A DNA stretch of 64,000 bases. It comes from Deltaproteobacteria bacterium (GTDB lineage: Bacteria > Desulfobacterota > Desulfobulbia > Desulfobulbales > Desulfobulbaceae). Below the pieces are notes generated by a model. The model was not told the DNA's origin. It did not search any database and worked only from the letters and a program-made list of their open reading frames with translations. Of the stretch, positions 8,284-16,962 are shown piece after piece. The stretch's first letter is position 1, and each line of letters opens with the position of its first letter. Location of the stretch: the NCBI GenBank assembly GCA_024280455.1, contig JAJRQC010000129.1:1-64000 (forward strand), given 5' to 3'. The position numbers and the translations under genes are program-made.

Positions 8284-9038
8284 ACTGTATGGAGGTTCAC
8301 TTTCTCGGCGTCGGTGAGGCCTGTGACAGCCGCCACGGCAACACTTCGGCCCTGGTAACCGCCGGCGGCTGCAAAATCCTCCTCGACTGCGGTTTTTCAG
8401 TACCCCATCGTTTTTTCGGTATATGCAAGGATCCCGATTGCCTGGAATATATCTGGATTTCCCATTTTCATGGTGATCATTTCTTCGGCCTGCCCCTGCT
8501 GCTCCTGCGATTCTGGGAAATGGGCAGAACACGCCGCCTGCAGCTTATCGGCCAGGAAAGGCTCCAGGAAAAAACAATGACGGTCCTGGAACTTGCCTAC
8601 CCGGGCTTTGCCAAAAAGCTCAGCTTTCCCCTGCAGTTTCACAGCGTTCAACCCGGTATCACCCTGGAGCTGGAGCAGCTGAAGTTTCAGACCACCCCGA
8701 CCACCCATTCCCAGGCAAACCTCGGCCTGCTCCTTGATGATGGCCGTAAACGCCTGTACTACAGCGGTGACGGCAGGCCCACTGCCGAGGTCATCCGACT
8801 CGCGCATGGCTGTGACCTCGCCCTGCACGAGGCCTTTACCTGGGAAGATTCCATACCCAACCACGGCTCGGTCACCGGCTGCCTGCAGCTCATGGAGAAG
8901 GCGGGAATCAAACAACTGGCCCTGCTCCATATTGAACGTAAGACCAGACAAAACCGGCAGAAGGCCCTTGTTAAATTGCTCAAAGAACATCCGGATGTCC
9001 TGCTTCCTGTTGAGAACGACATCATCCATCTCGATTAA
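8280..9038 (+). CDS. Metallo-beta-lactamase fold hydrolase, RNase Z-like
   Basis: The 252-residue enzyme has the metal-binding motif HFHGDH near residue 63 and later His/Asp ligands in YYSGDGR, HEAF and LLHIE. The order resembles ribonuclease Z/tRNA 3'-processing and arylsulfatase-like relatives. It lacks the long exosite arm of classical RNase Z, so a different phosphodiesterase or hydrolase is possible. I chose the ATG at 8280 because it forms an ATGA overlap with the preceding HD gene; a GTG at 8274 and an ATG at 8289 are alternatives. The pair of HD hydrolase and MBL enzyme suggests a shared nucleotide or RNA-related job, which is inference. Confidence 0.8.
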   Translation: MNCMEVHFLGVGEACDSRHGNTSALVTAGGCKILLDCGFSVPHRFFGICKDPDCLEYIWISHFHGDHFFGLPLLLLRFWEMGRTRRLQLIGQERLQEKTMTVLELAYPGFAKKLSFPLQFHSVQPGITLELEQLKFQTTPTTHSQANLGLLLDDGRKRLYYSGDGRPTAEVIRLAHGCDLALHEAFTWEDSIPNHGSVTGCLQLMEKAGIKQLALLHIERKTRQNRQKALVKLLKEHPDVLLPVENDIIHLD

Positions 9039-9085
9039 GGACATTTTTTCCGGAGGAACGGGAGACGAGTGTACCGACAACAGAC

Positions 9086-9173
9086 AGGGTCACGTCAACG
9101 CTGCTCTGGTGCATCTCGGAGTCTATGCTTACCTGTTTGTTCTTTTCCGCGCCTGCATCGTTGACGCGACACT
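9086..9173. repeat. Small inverted-repeat element, AGTGTCGCGTCAACGATGC family, copy A
   Basis: The left end reads AGGGTCACGTCAACGCTGC (9086-9104) and the right end is the reverse complement of AGTGTCGCGTCAACGATGC (9155-9173), 15 of 19 matching. The interior carries CTCGGAGTCTATGCTTACCT (9115-9134), a core shared with other repeats, and TTCTTTTCCGCGCC, which matches reverse-complement sequence inside the related element at 29155-29319. The right end supplies the TAG stop codon of the kinase remnant on the minus strand. Confidence 0.7.
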
Positions 9174-9471
9174 AGCCATGCATTACCCCTTTCAGGGTAA
9201 CAAGAAAGGTGGATCCTTCCCCCTCATGACTCTCCTCTAGAAGGAGTTCACCACCATACGCCCTGACCAGTTTTCTACTGATGCCAAGGCCCAGGCCGGT
9301 TCCTTCCTCTTCCCCCTTGGTAGTAACCGGGTTGAGAACTTCATGGGCTACTCGTCCTGAAGTCTCGCCGACGTTGAGGGCGTTGTCCGGAGAGTATGTC
9401 AAAGAGACCCCATTATCCTTCTCCGGTATCCTGCGTTCTGTTGCGGGCAAATCCCGATTCCCGGCAACCAT
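9172..9471 (-). pseudogene. Collapsed histidine kinase remnant (H-box fused to G2-box)
   Basis: The 99-codon frame contains GRVAHEVLNPVT, a degenerate phosphoacceptor H-box (usually GxAHEIxNPL), joined directly to TTKGEEEGTGLGLGISRKLV, the F/G2 region of the HATPase domain, then YGGELLLEESHEGEGSTFLVTL, the domain's last strands. The roughly 100 residues that should lie between (helix 2 of HisKA, the N-box and G1-box) are missing. It therefore looks like an internal deletion product that cannot bind ATP. Its TAG stop comes from the end of the inverted-repeat element at 9086-9173. An expressed small peptide is not excluded, but kinase activity is. Confidence 0.7.
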
Positions 9472-9595
9472 TTCGCCGACACGCCCTTGACGGAGAGGAA
9501 AGAATATGAGAACATGGTGTAGGAGTCATACCTTTTATACACGAAAAACAGCGCTCAGAAACAGATGGTCACGAATGCAACAGAATAGGATACAT

Positions 9596-12574
9596 ATGAA
9601 GTACCTCTGTTTTTCTTCGTCTCTTCTACGGGGCCTGTTCCTGCCACTGGCTCTGCTCGTCCACTTCTTATTCATAACTCCTGTTCCAGTCCCTGCTGCG
9701 CCCCAGCCGCCCATCAGGGTCGGCTATTACGAGAACCCGCCAAAACTCTTTAATCTCGACCAGGGCGCGCCCAGGGGAATTTTCGCTGAAATCCTTGAAG
9801 ACATCGCCGAAAAGGAGAACTGGCATCTTCAGTGGGTGCCCGGCAGCTGGCAGGAGGGGCTGACCCGTCTTGAATCTGGTGAAATCGACATAATGCCCGA
9901 TGTTGCGTACTCGCTCAAACGGGCCGAGAAGTATACCTTCTCAGACGAACCGATTCTCATTAACTGGGCGGTTCTGTATACCCGAAACGGTGTGCATGTA
10001 GATTCCCTGCTTGATCTGAACGGAAAGAGAATAGCTGTTATGCGGGGAAGCATCCATACCGACGGCCCCGAAGGGATTAAAAACCAGGTGAAAAAATTCA
10101 ATCTCACATGTGAGTTTATTGAATTTGACAACTATCAGGAAGTTTTTCTTGCCCTGCAGAACGGTGTCGCCGATGTCGGCGTGGTCAACAGACTGTTTGG
10201 AGCGACTTCCCAGGAGCTGTTCGATGTCCGGCCGACAACGGTGGTTTTCAACCCCAGGCACCTTAAATTTGCCTTTCCGCCGGACGGGAACCGTACGCCC
10301 TACCTGAAAAAGACAATAGACAGCCACCTGAGAAATGCCTCTCTTGCAACAGATTCGAAAATACAACAAATAATCAGATCAAACCTGCAGGGGTTGGCGC
10401 GGGAAAATAGCGGCAGTACCAGTGAAAAAAGCATACACCTTACACCTGGGGAAAAAGAGTGGATCAGGCTGCACCCAAAAATACGGGTTGGAGTGGATCC
10501 GGAGTTTGCCCCCTTTGAATTTTTCGATAAAAACGACCAATACAGCGGTTTTGCCTCCGATTACATCAGCATTCTAAACAAACGGCTGGGCCTCAACCTT
10601 GAAATCGTCAGGCGGCCGCCCTGGAAAGAGGTCATGTCGATGGTCAAAAAAGGAGAAATCGACGTGCTTCCTGCGGTCGGTTTTACCGCTGAACGTTCCC
10701 GATTTCTGACCTTTACAAACCCGTATATCGGTTTTTACCGGATGATTTTCTGCCGGACCGAAGCGCCTTTCATATCCGGCCCGGAGGACCTGCACGATCT
10801 CACCATCGCCGTCCAGGCCAGTTCATCGCATGCAGGCTGGCTTAGAGAACACACCGATTTTACCCCTGTCTATTTCGACACCCTTGAAGACGTCATCAAG
10901 GCGGTTTCCAATGGAGACGCCGATGTCTTTATCGGCAACCTGGCCGCGTCCACCTACTGGATTCGAAAACTCAATATTATAAATCTGCGAGCGGCGGCAC
11001 CGGTGTCGATGGAGCGCCGGCTCCTGCACATGGCAGTGCGAAAGGACTGGCCGATTCTGGTCGGAATACTAAACAAGGGGCTGGCTTCGATTTCACCCCG
11101 GGAGGCCGAAGAAATCCGTACCCGCTGGACGGCATCCGGCTACAACATTGGCCTTTCTTCCCGGGTGGTTCGGCAGCGAATCGGTTTAATCGTCGCTGGA
11201 GCAATGTGCATTGTTGCCCTGTTCTGGTTCTGGAACAGACGGCTGAAAAAGGAAATCGACCTGAGACAAAAGGCGGAAAGAGGCCTTCTGGATTCCCAAA
11301 AACAACTCGAGGATCGGGTCCACGACCGGACCCGTGAACTGGCCGAGGCAAACGTATCTCTTCAGCGGGAGATACGGGAGAAGGACCGGCTGCGGACAAA
11401 ACTGCATCGTTCTGAAAAAATGGAGGCCCTGGGGCTTATGGCCGGCGGCGTGGCCCATGATCTCAACAATATTCTGACCGGCATCGTCGGTTATCCCGAC
11501 CTTCTACTGGTCGACCTGCCCGAAAACAGTCCGTTGAGACGGCCCCTTGAAGTCATAAAGGACTCAGGAAACAGGGCAGCGGCAGTGGTCTCGGATCTGC
11601 TTACCGTTGCCAGGGGAGCGATGCGTGAAAAACTACCGACGAATCTCAACACATTGATAGACGAGTACCTCCAATCACCTGAATACAGGGAACTCAAATC
11701 ACGTTTTCCCTCGATCACCTGCACGACAGTTGCCGCTCCGGATCTAAAAAATATTCTCTGTTCTCCGGTCCAGATCAAGAAATGCTTCATGAATATTATA
11801 ACCAATGGTTTTGAGGCGATAGGAACTGAAGGAACGGTTTCTCTGGAAACGAAAAACGTAACAATCGAGGAAACGGAAAACAGCGTTTCTCCGGGCCCGG
11901 GAGAATGGATAACCCTTTGCGTATCCGATACCGGACCGGGTATTTCCACCGAGGATCTGGAGCACATCTTTGAGCCTTTTTATTCCAAAAAAGTTATGGG
12001 AAGAAGCGGGACCGGGTTGGGCCTTGCGATAGTCTGGAATACGGTCCACGATCATGGCGGCGGTATCCGGGTCGAAAGCAGCAGCAGGAGAACCTCTTTT
12101 ACGCTTTTCTTTCCGGTGACCGACGTCTCGGAATCCGCCCGGCCTACGGAGTTGCCCTATTCCATGTTAAAGGGCAACGGAGAACGCATCCTTGTTGTTG
12201 ACGATGAGCCCCAGCAGAGGGAAATAGCGACCGGCATGCTGGTGTCGATGGACTATACCGTTGACAGCGTCGGCTCGGGAGAAGAGGCAGTCCGGTTTCT
12301 GGAAAACAACCGGGTCGAGCTCCTCATACTGGACATGATTATGAAGCCGGGGATGAGCGGTCTTGAGACCTATAAGAAAATCCTGCAAATCCGCCCCGGT
12401 CAAAAGGCGATTATCGTCAGCGGCTTTTCCGAAGATGAAGAGGTCATGGAGGCCATCCAGCTAGGGGCGGCGGGATTTATCCACAAGCCATATACCTATG
12501 CCCAGCTCGGCACCGCTGTCAGAAAGGAACTCAAAAGCTCTGGAGCAGCCTCCCCTTCGCAGCCAACGCCTTGA
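9596..12574 (+). CDS. BvgS/EvgS-type hybrid sensor histidine kinase with two periplasmic SBP_bac_3 domains
   Basis: The 992-residue sensor has a signal peptide (about residues 1-35), then two tandem solute-binding (Venus flytrap) domains at about 40-265 and 300-525. The second begins KIRVGVDPEFAPFEFFDK. A membrane helix follows (LIVAGAMCIVALFWFW), then a coiled linker, HisKA with GGVAHDLNNILTG carrying the phosphohistidine, HATPase with SDTGPGIS and GTGLGLAI, and a C-terminal receiver with ILVVDDEP and phospho-aspartate in LLILDMI. It should sense an amino acid or similar small ligand. I chose the ATG at 9596, which precedes the hydrophobic leader and has AGGA upstream, over 9506. No HTH regulator is adjacent, so output is unknown. 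Confidence 0.9.
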   Translation: MKYLCFSSSLLRGLFLPLALLVHFLFITPVPVPAAPQPPIRVGYYENPPKLFNLDQGAPRGIFAEILEDIAEKENWHLQWVPGSWQEGLTRLESGEIDIMPDVAYSLKRAEKYTFSDEPILINWAVLYTRNGVHVDSLLDLNGKRIAVMRGSIHTDGPEGIKNQVKKFNLTCEFIEFDNYQEVFLALQNGVADVGVVNRLFGATSQELFDVRPTTVVFNPRHLKFAFPPDGNRTPYLKKTIDSHLRNASLATDSKIQQIIRSNLQGLARENSGSTSEKSIHLTPGEKEWIRLHPKIRVGVDPEFAPFEFFDKNDQYSGFASDYISILNKRLGLNLEIVRRPPWKEVMSMVKKGEIDVLPAVGFTAERSRFLTFTNPYIGFYRMIFCRTEAPFISGPEDLHDLTIAVQASSSHAGWLREHTDFTPVYFDTLEDVIKAVSNGDADVFIGNLAASTYWIRKLNIINLRAAAPVSMERRLLHMAVRKDWPILVGILNKGLASISPREAEEIRTRWTASGYNIGLSSRVVRQRIGLIVAGAMCIVALFWFWNRRLKKEIDLRQKAERGLLDSQKQLEDRVHDRTRELAEANVSLQREIREKDRLRTKLHRSEKMEALGLMAGGVAHDLNNILTGIVGYPDLLLVDLPENSPLRRPLEVIKDSGNRAAAVVSDLLTVARGAMREKLPTNLNTLIDEYLQSPEYRELKSRFPSITCTTVAAPDLKNILCSPVQIKKCFMNIITNGFEAIGTEGTVSLETKNVTIEETENSVSPGPGEWITLCVSDTGPGISTEDLEHIFEPFYSKKVMGRSGTGLGLAIVWNTVHDHGGGIRVESSSRRTSFTLFFPVTDVSESARPTELPYSMLKGNGERILVVDDEPQQREIATGMLVSMDYTVDSVGSGEEAVRFLENNRVELLILDMIMKPGMSGLETYKKILQIRPGQKAIIVSGFSEDEEVMEAIQLGAAGFIHKPYTYAQLGTAVRKELKSSGAASPSQPTP

Positions 12575-12740
12575 TCTCTCTTGAAGGCAGAAAAGTTCCT
12601 GTTCTGCAGGGAGTACAAAAGGTAGAGAAAGGAAAATGAGTCTTCTTACTCTCCGGATTCCACCGGATGAAAACCGGTTCATCAGGCGGCCGTAACCATC
12701 GACCGGATTGAATTCATCCCGTAATTCCGGTCGTGTTGCC

Positions 12741-12770
12741 TTGACAGTGCTCACTTCCGACAGGTATACT
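12741..12770 (+). promoter_or_regulatory. Sigma-70-type promoter of the VWA-OmpA gene
   Basis: A consensus TTGACA (12741-12746) and TATACT (12765-12770) are separated by 18 bases, 73 bases upstream of the chosen start at 12843. The position argues that the gene is transcribed separately from the hybrid kinase and that in-frame codons before 12770 are not translated. The rest of the 268-base spacer shows no gene. Confidence 0.6.
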
Positions 12771-12842
12771 CCCAGACATATACAGTCTTTTTCTTTGTTT
12801 TGTCCGCCCCAGGCAGGCCACACATTTATCGGGAACAGGTCC

Positions 12843-13910
12843 ATGCAGAAACTCCGTCATCCCCTTGTATTGTCCCTTATCGTTTTCTTCCTTGCCCTTG
12901 CCGCTCAGGTCCAGGCTGGCAGCCAGGCACCAGGAACGCTTGACCTGCAACAGGACCGCTACCTGCGGATGGCCGACAACTTCTTCATTATGTACGACCC
13001 GTCCACCTCCATGGACGTGCCGTATAAACAGAGCGGCCTGACCCGGCTGGAAATGGAAAAAAAGATTATCCGGGAGAGTAACAAATCCCTGCCCGAGCTC
13101 GGCTGGCAGGCCGGACTGTATCCGCACTGGAAAGGCGGGCTCTGGCTGAGTGGTTCGCCGCACGCCTTCAAGCCCTACTATCGTCTGCAGAATTACAACA
13201 ATAAAGAGTACGGCCTGGCCATCGACAAACTGCCCACCATCAGCACCGGGCCGCCCATGCTGCAGATAGGAATGATGAAACTTGAACATCTGCTGGGCCT
13301 GTCCGGACGAACCCAGGTCTTTTTATTTACCGACGGTAAAGATTCCCGAGTCGACGGGGTGGAGGAACCCGAACCGCTGGCTCAGGCAAAAAAACTGGCG
13401 GGGAAATATGACGTCTGCTTTACGATTATCAGCAGCGCCGAGGGTGCAAAAGAGAAAAAACTGCTGGATGATATGGCTGCGGTCAACAGTTGTTCCCAGG
13501 TCATTGATTTCGACACCGTGGCCGAACATCCGGAACACCTGCTGGGCAAGCTGTACATGGATGCGAACAACAGCTTCAGCAACGTCCTCTTTGATTTTGA
13601 CAAATATGCCGTCAAAAAAGAATATAGAAAAAATCTCGACAACCTCGGCCGATTCCTCAGGAAGAATCCGCAGGCCTATGCAGTGCTTTCAGGTTTTACC
13701 GACAGCATAGGCACTGAGGCCTACAATATTAAGCTCTCCCGGATGCGTGCGGAAAGTGTTCGCAACTATCTGCACAATAAATTTCAGATCAGCAGCAAGC
13801 GACTGCTTCCCTACTGGTACGGCTACGCCAATCCGGTGGCCACCAACAAAACCGCTCAGGGACGACAACTGAACCGACGGGTAACCATTGCCCTGCGGCA
13901 GGGTCGTTAA
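12843..13910 (+). CDS. Exported VWA-like domain fused to OmpA peptidoglycan-binding domain
   Basis: The 355-residue protein has a signal peptide (LVLSLIVFFLALAAQVQA), a von Willebrand A-like region and a C-terminal OmpA domain. Near residue 48 is DPSTS, matching the DxSxS metal-site motif, and FLFTDGKDS near residue 160 looks like the second MIDAS strand. The OmpA part (about 240-355) has VLFDFDKYAVKK, LSGFTDSIGTEAYN and NRRVTIAL, expected to bind diaminopimelate of peptidoglycan. It probably anchors to the cell wall in the periplasm and binds a protein partner through the metal site. The start is fixed by the leader peptide, an AGG site and the upstream promoter. I do not know the partner. 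Confidence 0.82.
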   Translation: MQKLRHPLVLSLIVFFLALAAQVQAGSQAPGTLDLQQDRYLRMADNFFIMYDPSTSMDVPYKQSGLTRLEMEKKIIRESNKSLPELGWQAGLYPHWKGGLWLSGSPHAFKPYYRLQNYNNKEYGLAIDKLPTISTGPPMLQIGMMKLEHLLGLSGRTQVFLFTDGKDSRVDGVEEPEPLAQAKKLAGKYDVCFTIISSAEGAKEKKLLDDMAAVNSCSQVIDFDTVAEHPEHLLGKLYMDANNSFSNVLFDFDKYAVKKEYRKNLDNLGRFLRKNPQAYAVLSGFTDSIGTEAYNIKLSRMRAESVRNYLHNKFQISSKRLLPYWYGYANPVATNKTAQGRQLNRRVTIALRQGR

Positions 13911-13948
13911 CAGCAGATCTCGTCCGGAATAAAGCGGGCAAGATGTTA

Positions 13949-14109
13949 TCTGATTACGTATGAAACTCAGCCAAGCCGATTTCAGGGATACCATCGCTCT
14001 TGATCTCAGGCCTGGGTTATATAAATGGTCGGATGTGGTGCGTATTCTCCAGCACTTTACCATTTCAGCGATGGTATCCCTTGCCGGCTGAGCTTTGCGG
14101 GTAATCAGA
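13949..14109. repeat. Long nested imperfect palindrome between convergent genes
   Basis: Three nested inverted pairs share one centre: TCTGATTAC (13949) with GTAATCAGA (14101), CTCAGCC (13966) with GGCTGAG (14086), and GGGATACCATCGCT (13985) with AGCGATGGTATCCC (14067). The innermost pair is 14 bp and perfect. The element fills most of the gap between the VWA-OmpA gene and the convergent frameshifted kinase. It could be a decayed MITE-like element or a bidirectional transcription stop; there is no T run, so a classical terminator is less likely. Confidence 0.65.
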
Positions 14110-14201
14110 AAATGTTGAGGGTCCGGCTGCGCATGTGTCTTGACATCGTGGCCCAGGTCATTGAAGTAGAGGCTGCCGAACCCATTGCTGCAGTCCGGAA
14201 A

Positions 14202-16962
14202 TTAAGAAGAATTAGTACCGGATGAATGTAAAGCGTTCTCCAGAATGCGCTCCAGCCCATTGACGTCGTACGGTTTGGAGATCGTAGCGACAAATCCGTA
14301 TTGTTCATATTCCGCCATGACCGGATCATTGGAATAGCCGCTGGAGACTATAATCCGGGCCTTGGGGTCAAGCTGAAGCAGCAGTTCGGCTGCCTCTTTC
14401 CCCCCCATACCGCCGGGAACGGTCAAATCCAGAATAACCAGGTCAAAGGGTTTCTCAGAATCCATGGCGTTGCGATAATTTTCAACAGCCTCCTGCCCGT
14501 CACGGACCGTTGTTACCTGATGGCCGATGAAAGACAGCATCTCAGTGGCCAGTTCCCGGATCATCTCCTCATCATCCATGAGCAGAATCCTTGCCTGCCC
14601 AGGAGGAACGGATTTATTTTCAGGAGGCACCTGCACTACATCCTGCCCCCCGACCGGCAGTAAAATGGTAAAGGTTGTTCCTTTTCCAGGTGTTGAAGAA
14701 ACACTGATGCGGCCGTCATGCTTCTCAAGGATGGAGTGGCAGATGGCAAGCCCGAGCCCACTGCCCTCGGTCCTGGTTGAAAAATAGGGGTCAAAAATTT
14801 TTTCGGCCACCTCGGGTGCCATACCGGGGCCGTCATCACTGATGATAATCCGTATGCAACGATCACCAAGAAACTGCAATTCTCCGGAACAGTCCCGGAA
14901 ATTCTCCGCAGTTATGCGTAGCTGCCCCCCCCCCGGGCATGGCCTGCCTGGCATTGAGAATGATGTTCTGGATGACCTGGCTGATCTGTCCCGGGTCGAC
15001 TTCTGCAAACCACAAATCGTCAGCAATATCATAGGAACACCGGACCGGCGAGCCCCGAAGTACAAAACCGACCGATTCCCGGATAATTTCAGAAATGGAG
15101 GCCGTCTGTTTGACCGGGTCACCTCCCTTGGAGAAGGTCAACAGTTGATTGGTCAGGTGGCGGGCCTGACCGCCGGCTTTTTCCGCCTGGGCCAGCAGGC
15201 CTTCCACCCGGTCACAGGAAATGCCCTCTGTCTGCATGCGGGCACGGGCCAGACTAATATTGCCGAGTATTGCCGCTAAAATATTGTTAAAATCATGGGC
15301 AATCCCACCGGCAAGCACCCCCACCGATTCGAGTTTTTTGACTTTGAACAGCTCCTGCTCAAGTCTGTTCTTTTCAGTTACATCACGAAAGACCACCACC
15401 ACACCGATAACCTGACTTTCCGGATCGTAAATAGGGGCCGCACTATCTGCTATGGCGTGCCGGCGGCCATCACGACCAAGAAGCAGGGTATGATTGGCCA
15501 GTTCAATAATCTTCCCGGTCCGTAAGGCCTCACCGGCCGGATCGGTGCTTGATTTACCGGTTTTTTCATCGACAATATGGAAGACCGCCGGCAACGCCAT
15601 CCCCCGGGCCTCATTCTGACTCCAACCGGTCAACTGCTCGGCGACCCGGTTGAGCAGAACCACCCGCCCCTCAAGATCGGTGGTGATGACACCATCACCA
15701 ATACTGCGCAGGGTGACGGCAAGCTGTTCCTTCTCCCTGGCCAGAGCAAGCTCTGCTTTTTTCCTTGCATCGATATCCCGGATAACGGCAAGGACACAGC
15801 TTCGGTCACCAAAGTGGACATAATTCAGGGACACATCCCCCCAGAACAACGTCCCGTCTTTCTTTTTCCCCAACCACTCAAAACGGACTGAACCGTGGAC
15901 AATGGCCTGTTCAATCTTTTCTCCCGCCTCCTGCATTCCATAGGGTGACGCCCCCTGACTGATATCCTCAACGCTCAAGCCCAACAATTCCTCAGCACTG
16001 TAACCGTACAGTTGCTCCGCCCCTGTATTGACTTCCAGAAATTTTCCGCTCTCAGGATCATGGATAATAATAGCATCACCGGGGGCATTAAAAATGGCCC
16101 GATATCGTTCCTCACTTTCCTGCAAAACCGCAAGGGTTTCAGACAACTGCTCCTCACGTTCCTCAATCCGGACAATCTGCTCTTCACTTTCTTTCATTTT
16201 GGACCGAAGAGACGCCACCATCTGCAGAATGTCATTCTTAAGCACTTGCAGTTCCAGTATGTACGAACCCTTGAGCTGGACTTGATAGTCGCCGTTTTTT
16301 ATTCTGGAAGCGAATCCGGTCAGGTTGATAAGGGGAGTGACAAAATTATGCTGCAGCCACCAGGTAAAAATCATCGCCACCATAAGAACCAGAGCAAGAA
16401 CGCCAAGGTTAAAACGAACAAAGAGGTTTCGGGGGGCAAACAGTTCGTCCTCATCAATGCTCAGGCCGACAAAACATTCCCAGGGAGTATAATATTTGAC
16501 GACGGCCCGCCTTTGTACCCCACCAACCTGATACACGACTGGTGACTCTCCCGACTGCAGACGGGTAAAAAAAAGGCTGAAGTCGACGGAGGAAGTATCC
16601 TTAAAATCCGATGAAAGGAGGATATCTCTATCGGCACGGATAACAAACAGTCTCCCGGTCTGTTTATACAGATAGTCGGAAAAGGACTTGAGGGCCTCAT
16701 CCATAATTTCCCGTCGATGTATCCGACTGTCTTCAAGACCTACACGGGAAAGGGTTGCGTATCGCCTGTCCACCGACTCCATCCGGGCACGAAGTTCACC
16801 GGCCAGCAATTCCATCCCGTACTGGTTGATAAGATTATCCATGATCCGTATTCCCGAATAAAGCAGGGGCATGGACAGGATGAGGATCAGCGCCGTCATG
16901 GACAACAGAAAGCCTGACCGAATGGAAGAGATACGCAGAAAGCGCAGAAGCATGTTTTTCAT
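14202..16962 (-). pseudogene. Membrane hybrid histidine kinase, frameshifted at a G10 tract
   Basis: Read with one frame change this is a 919-residue hybrid kinase. It has two membrane helices flanking a periplasmic Cache-like sensor (about residues 15-205), HAMP, two PAS domains, HisKA with GGIAHDFNNILAA, HATPase with SDDGPGMA and GSGLGLAI, and a receiver with ILLMDDEEM and VILDLTVPGG. The upstream frame reads to QAMPGGG and then leaves frame; the downstream frame resumes at QLRITAEN. The break is a run of ten Gs on the coding strand (14925-14934); nine would restore the protein. As sequenced, the kinase stops soon after the N-box and lacks G1, G2 and receiver. Its ATG directly follows the stop of the upstream binding-protein gene. 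Error, decay and phase variation are all possible. Confidence 0.88.

Noticed and set aside
9596-12574. Amino acid ABC importer
   Set aside because: The two solute-binding domains are fused to a kinase and there is no permease or ATPase gene.
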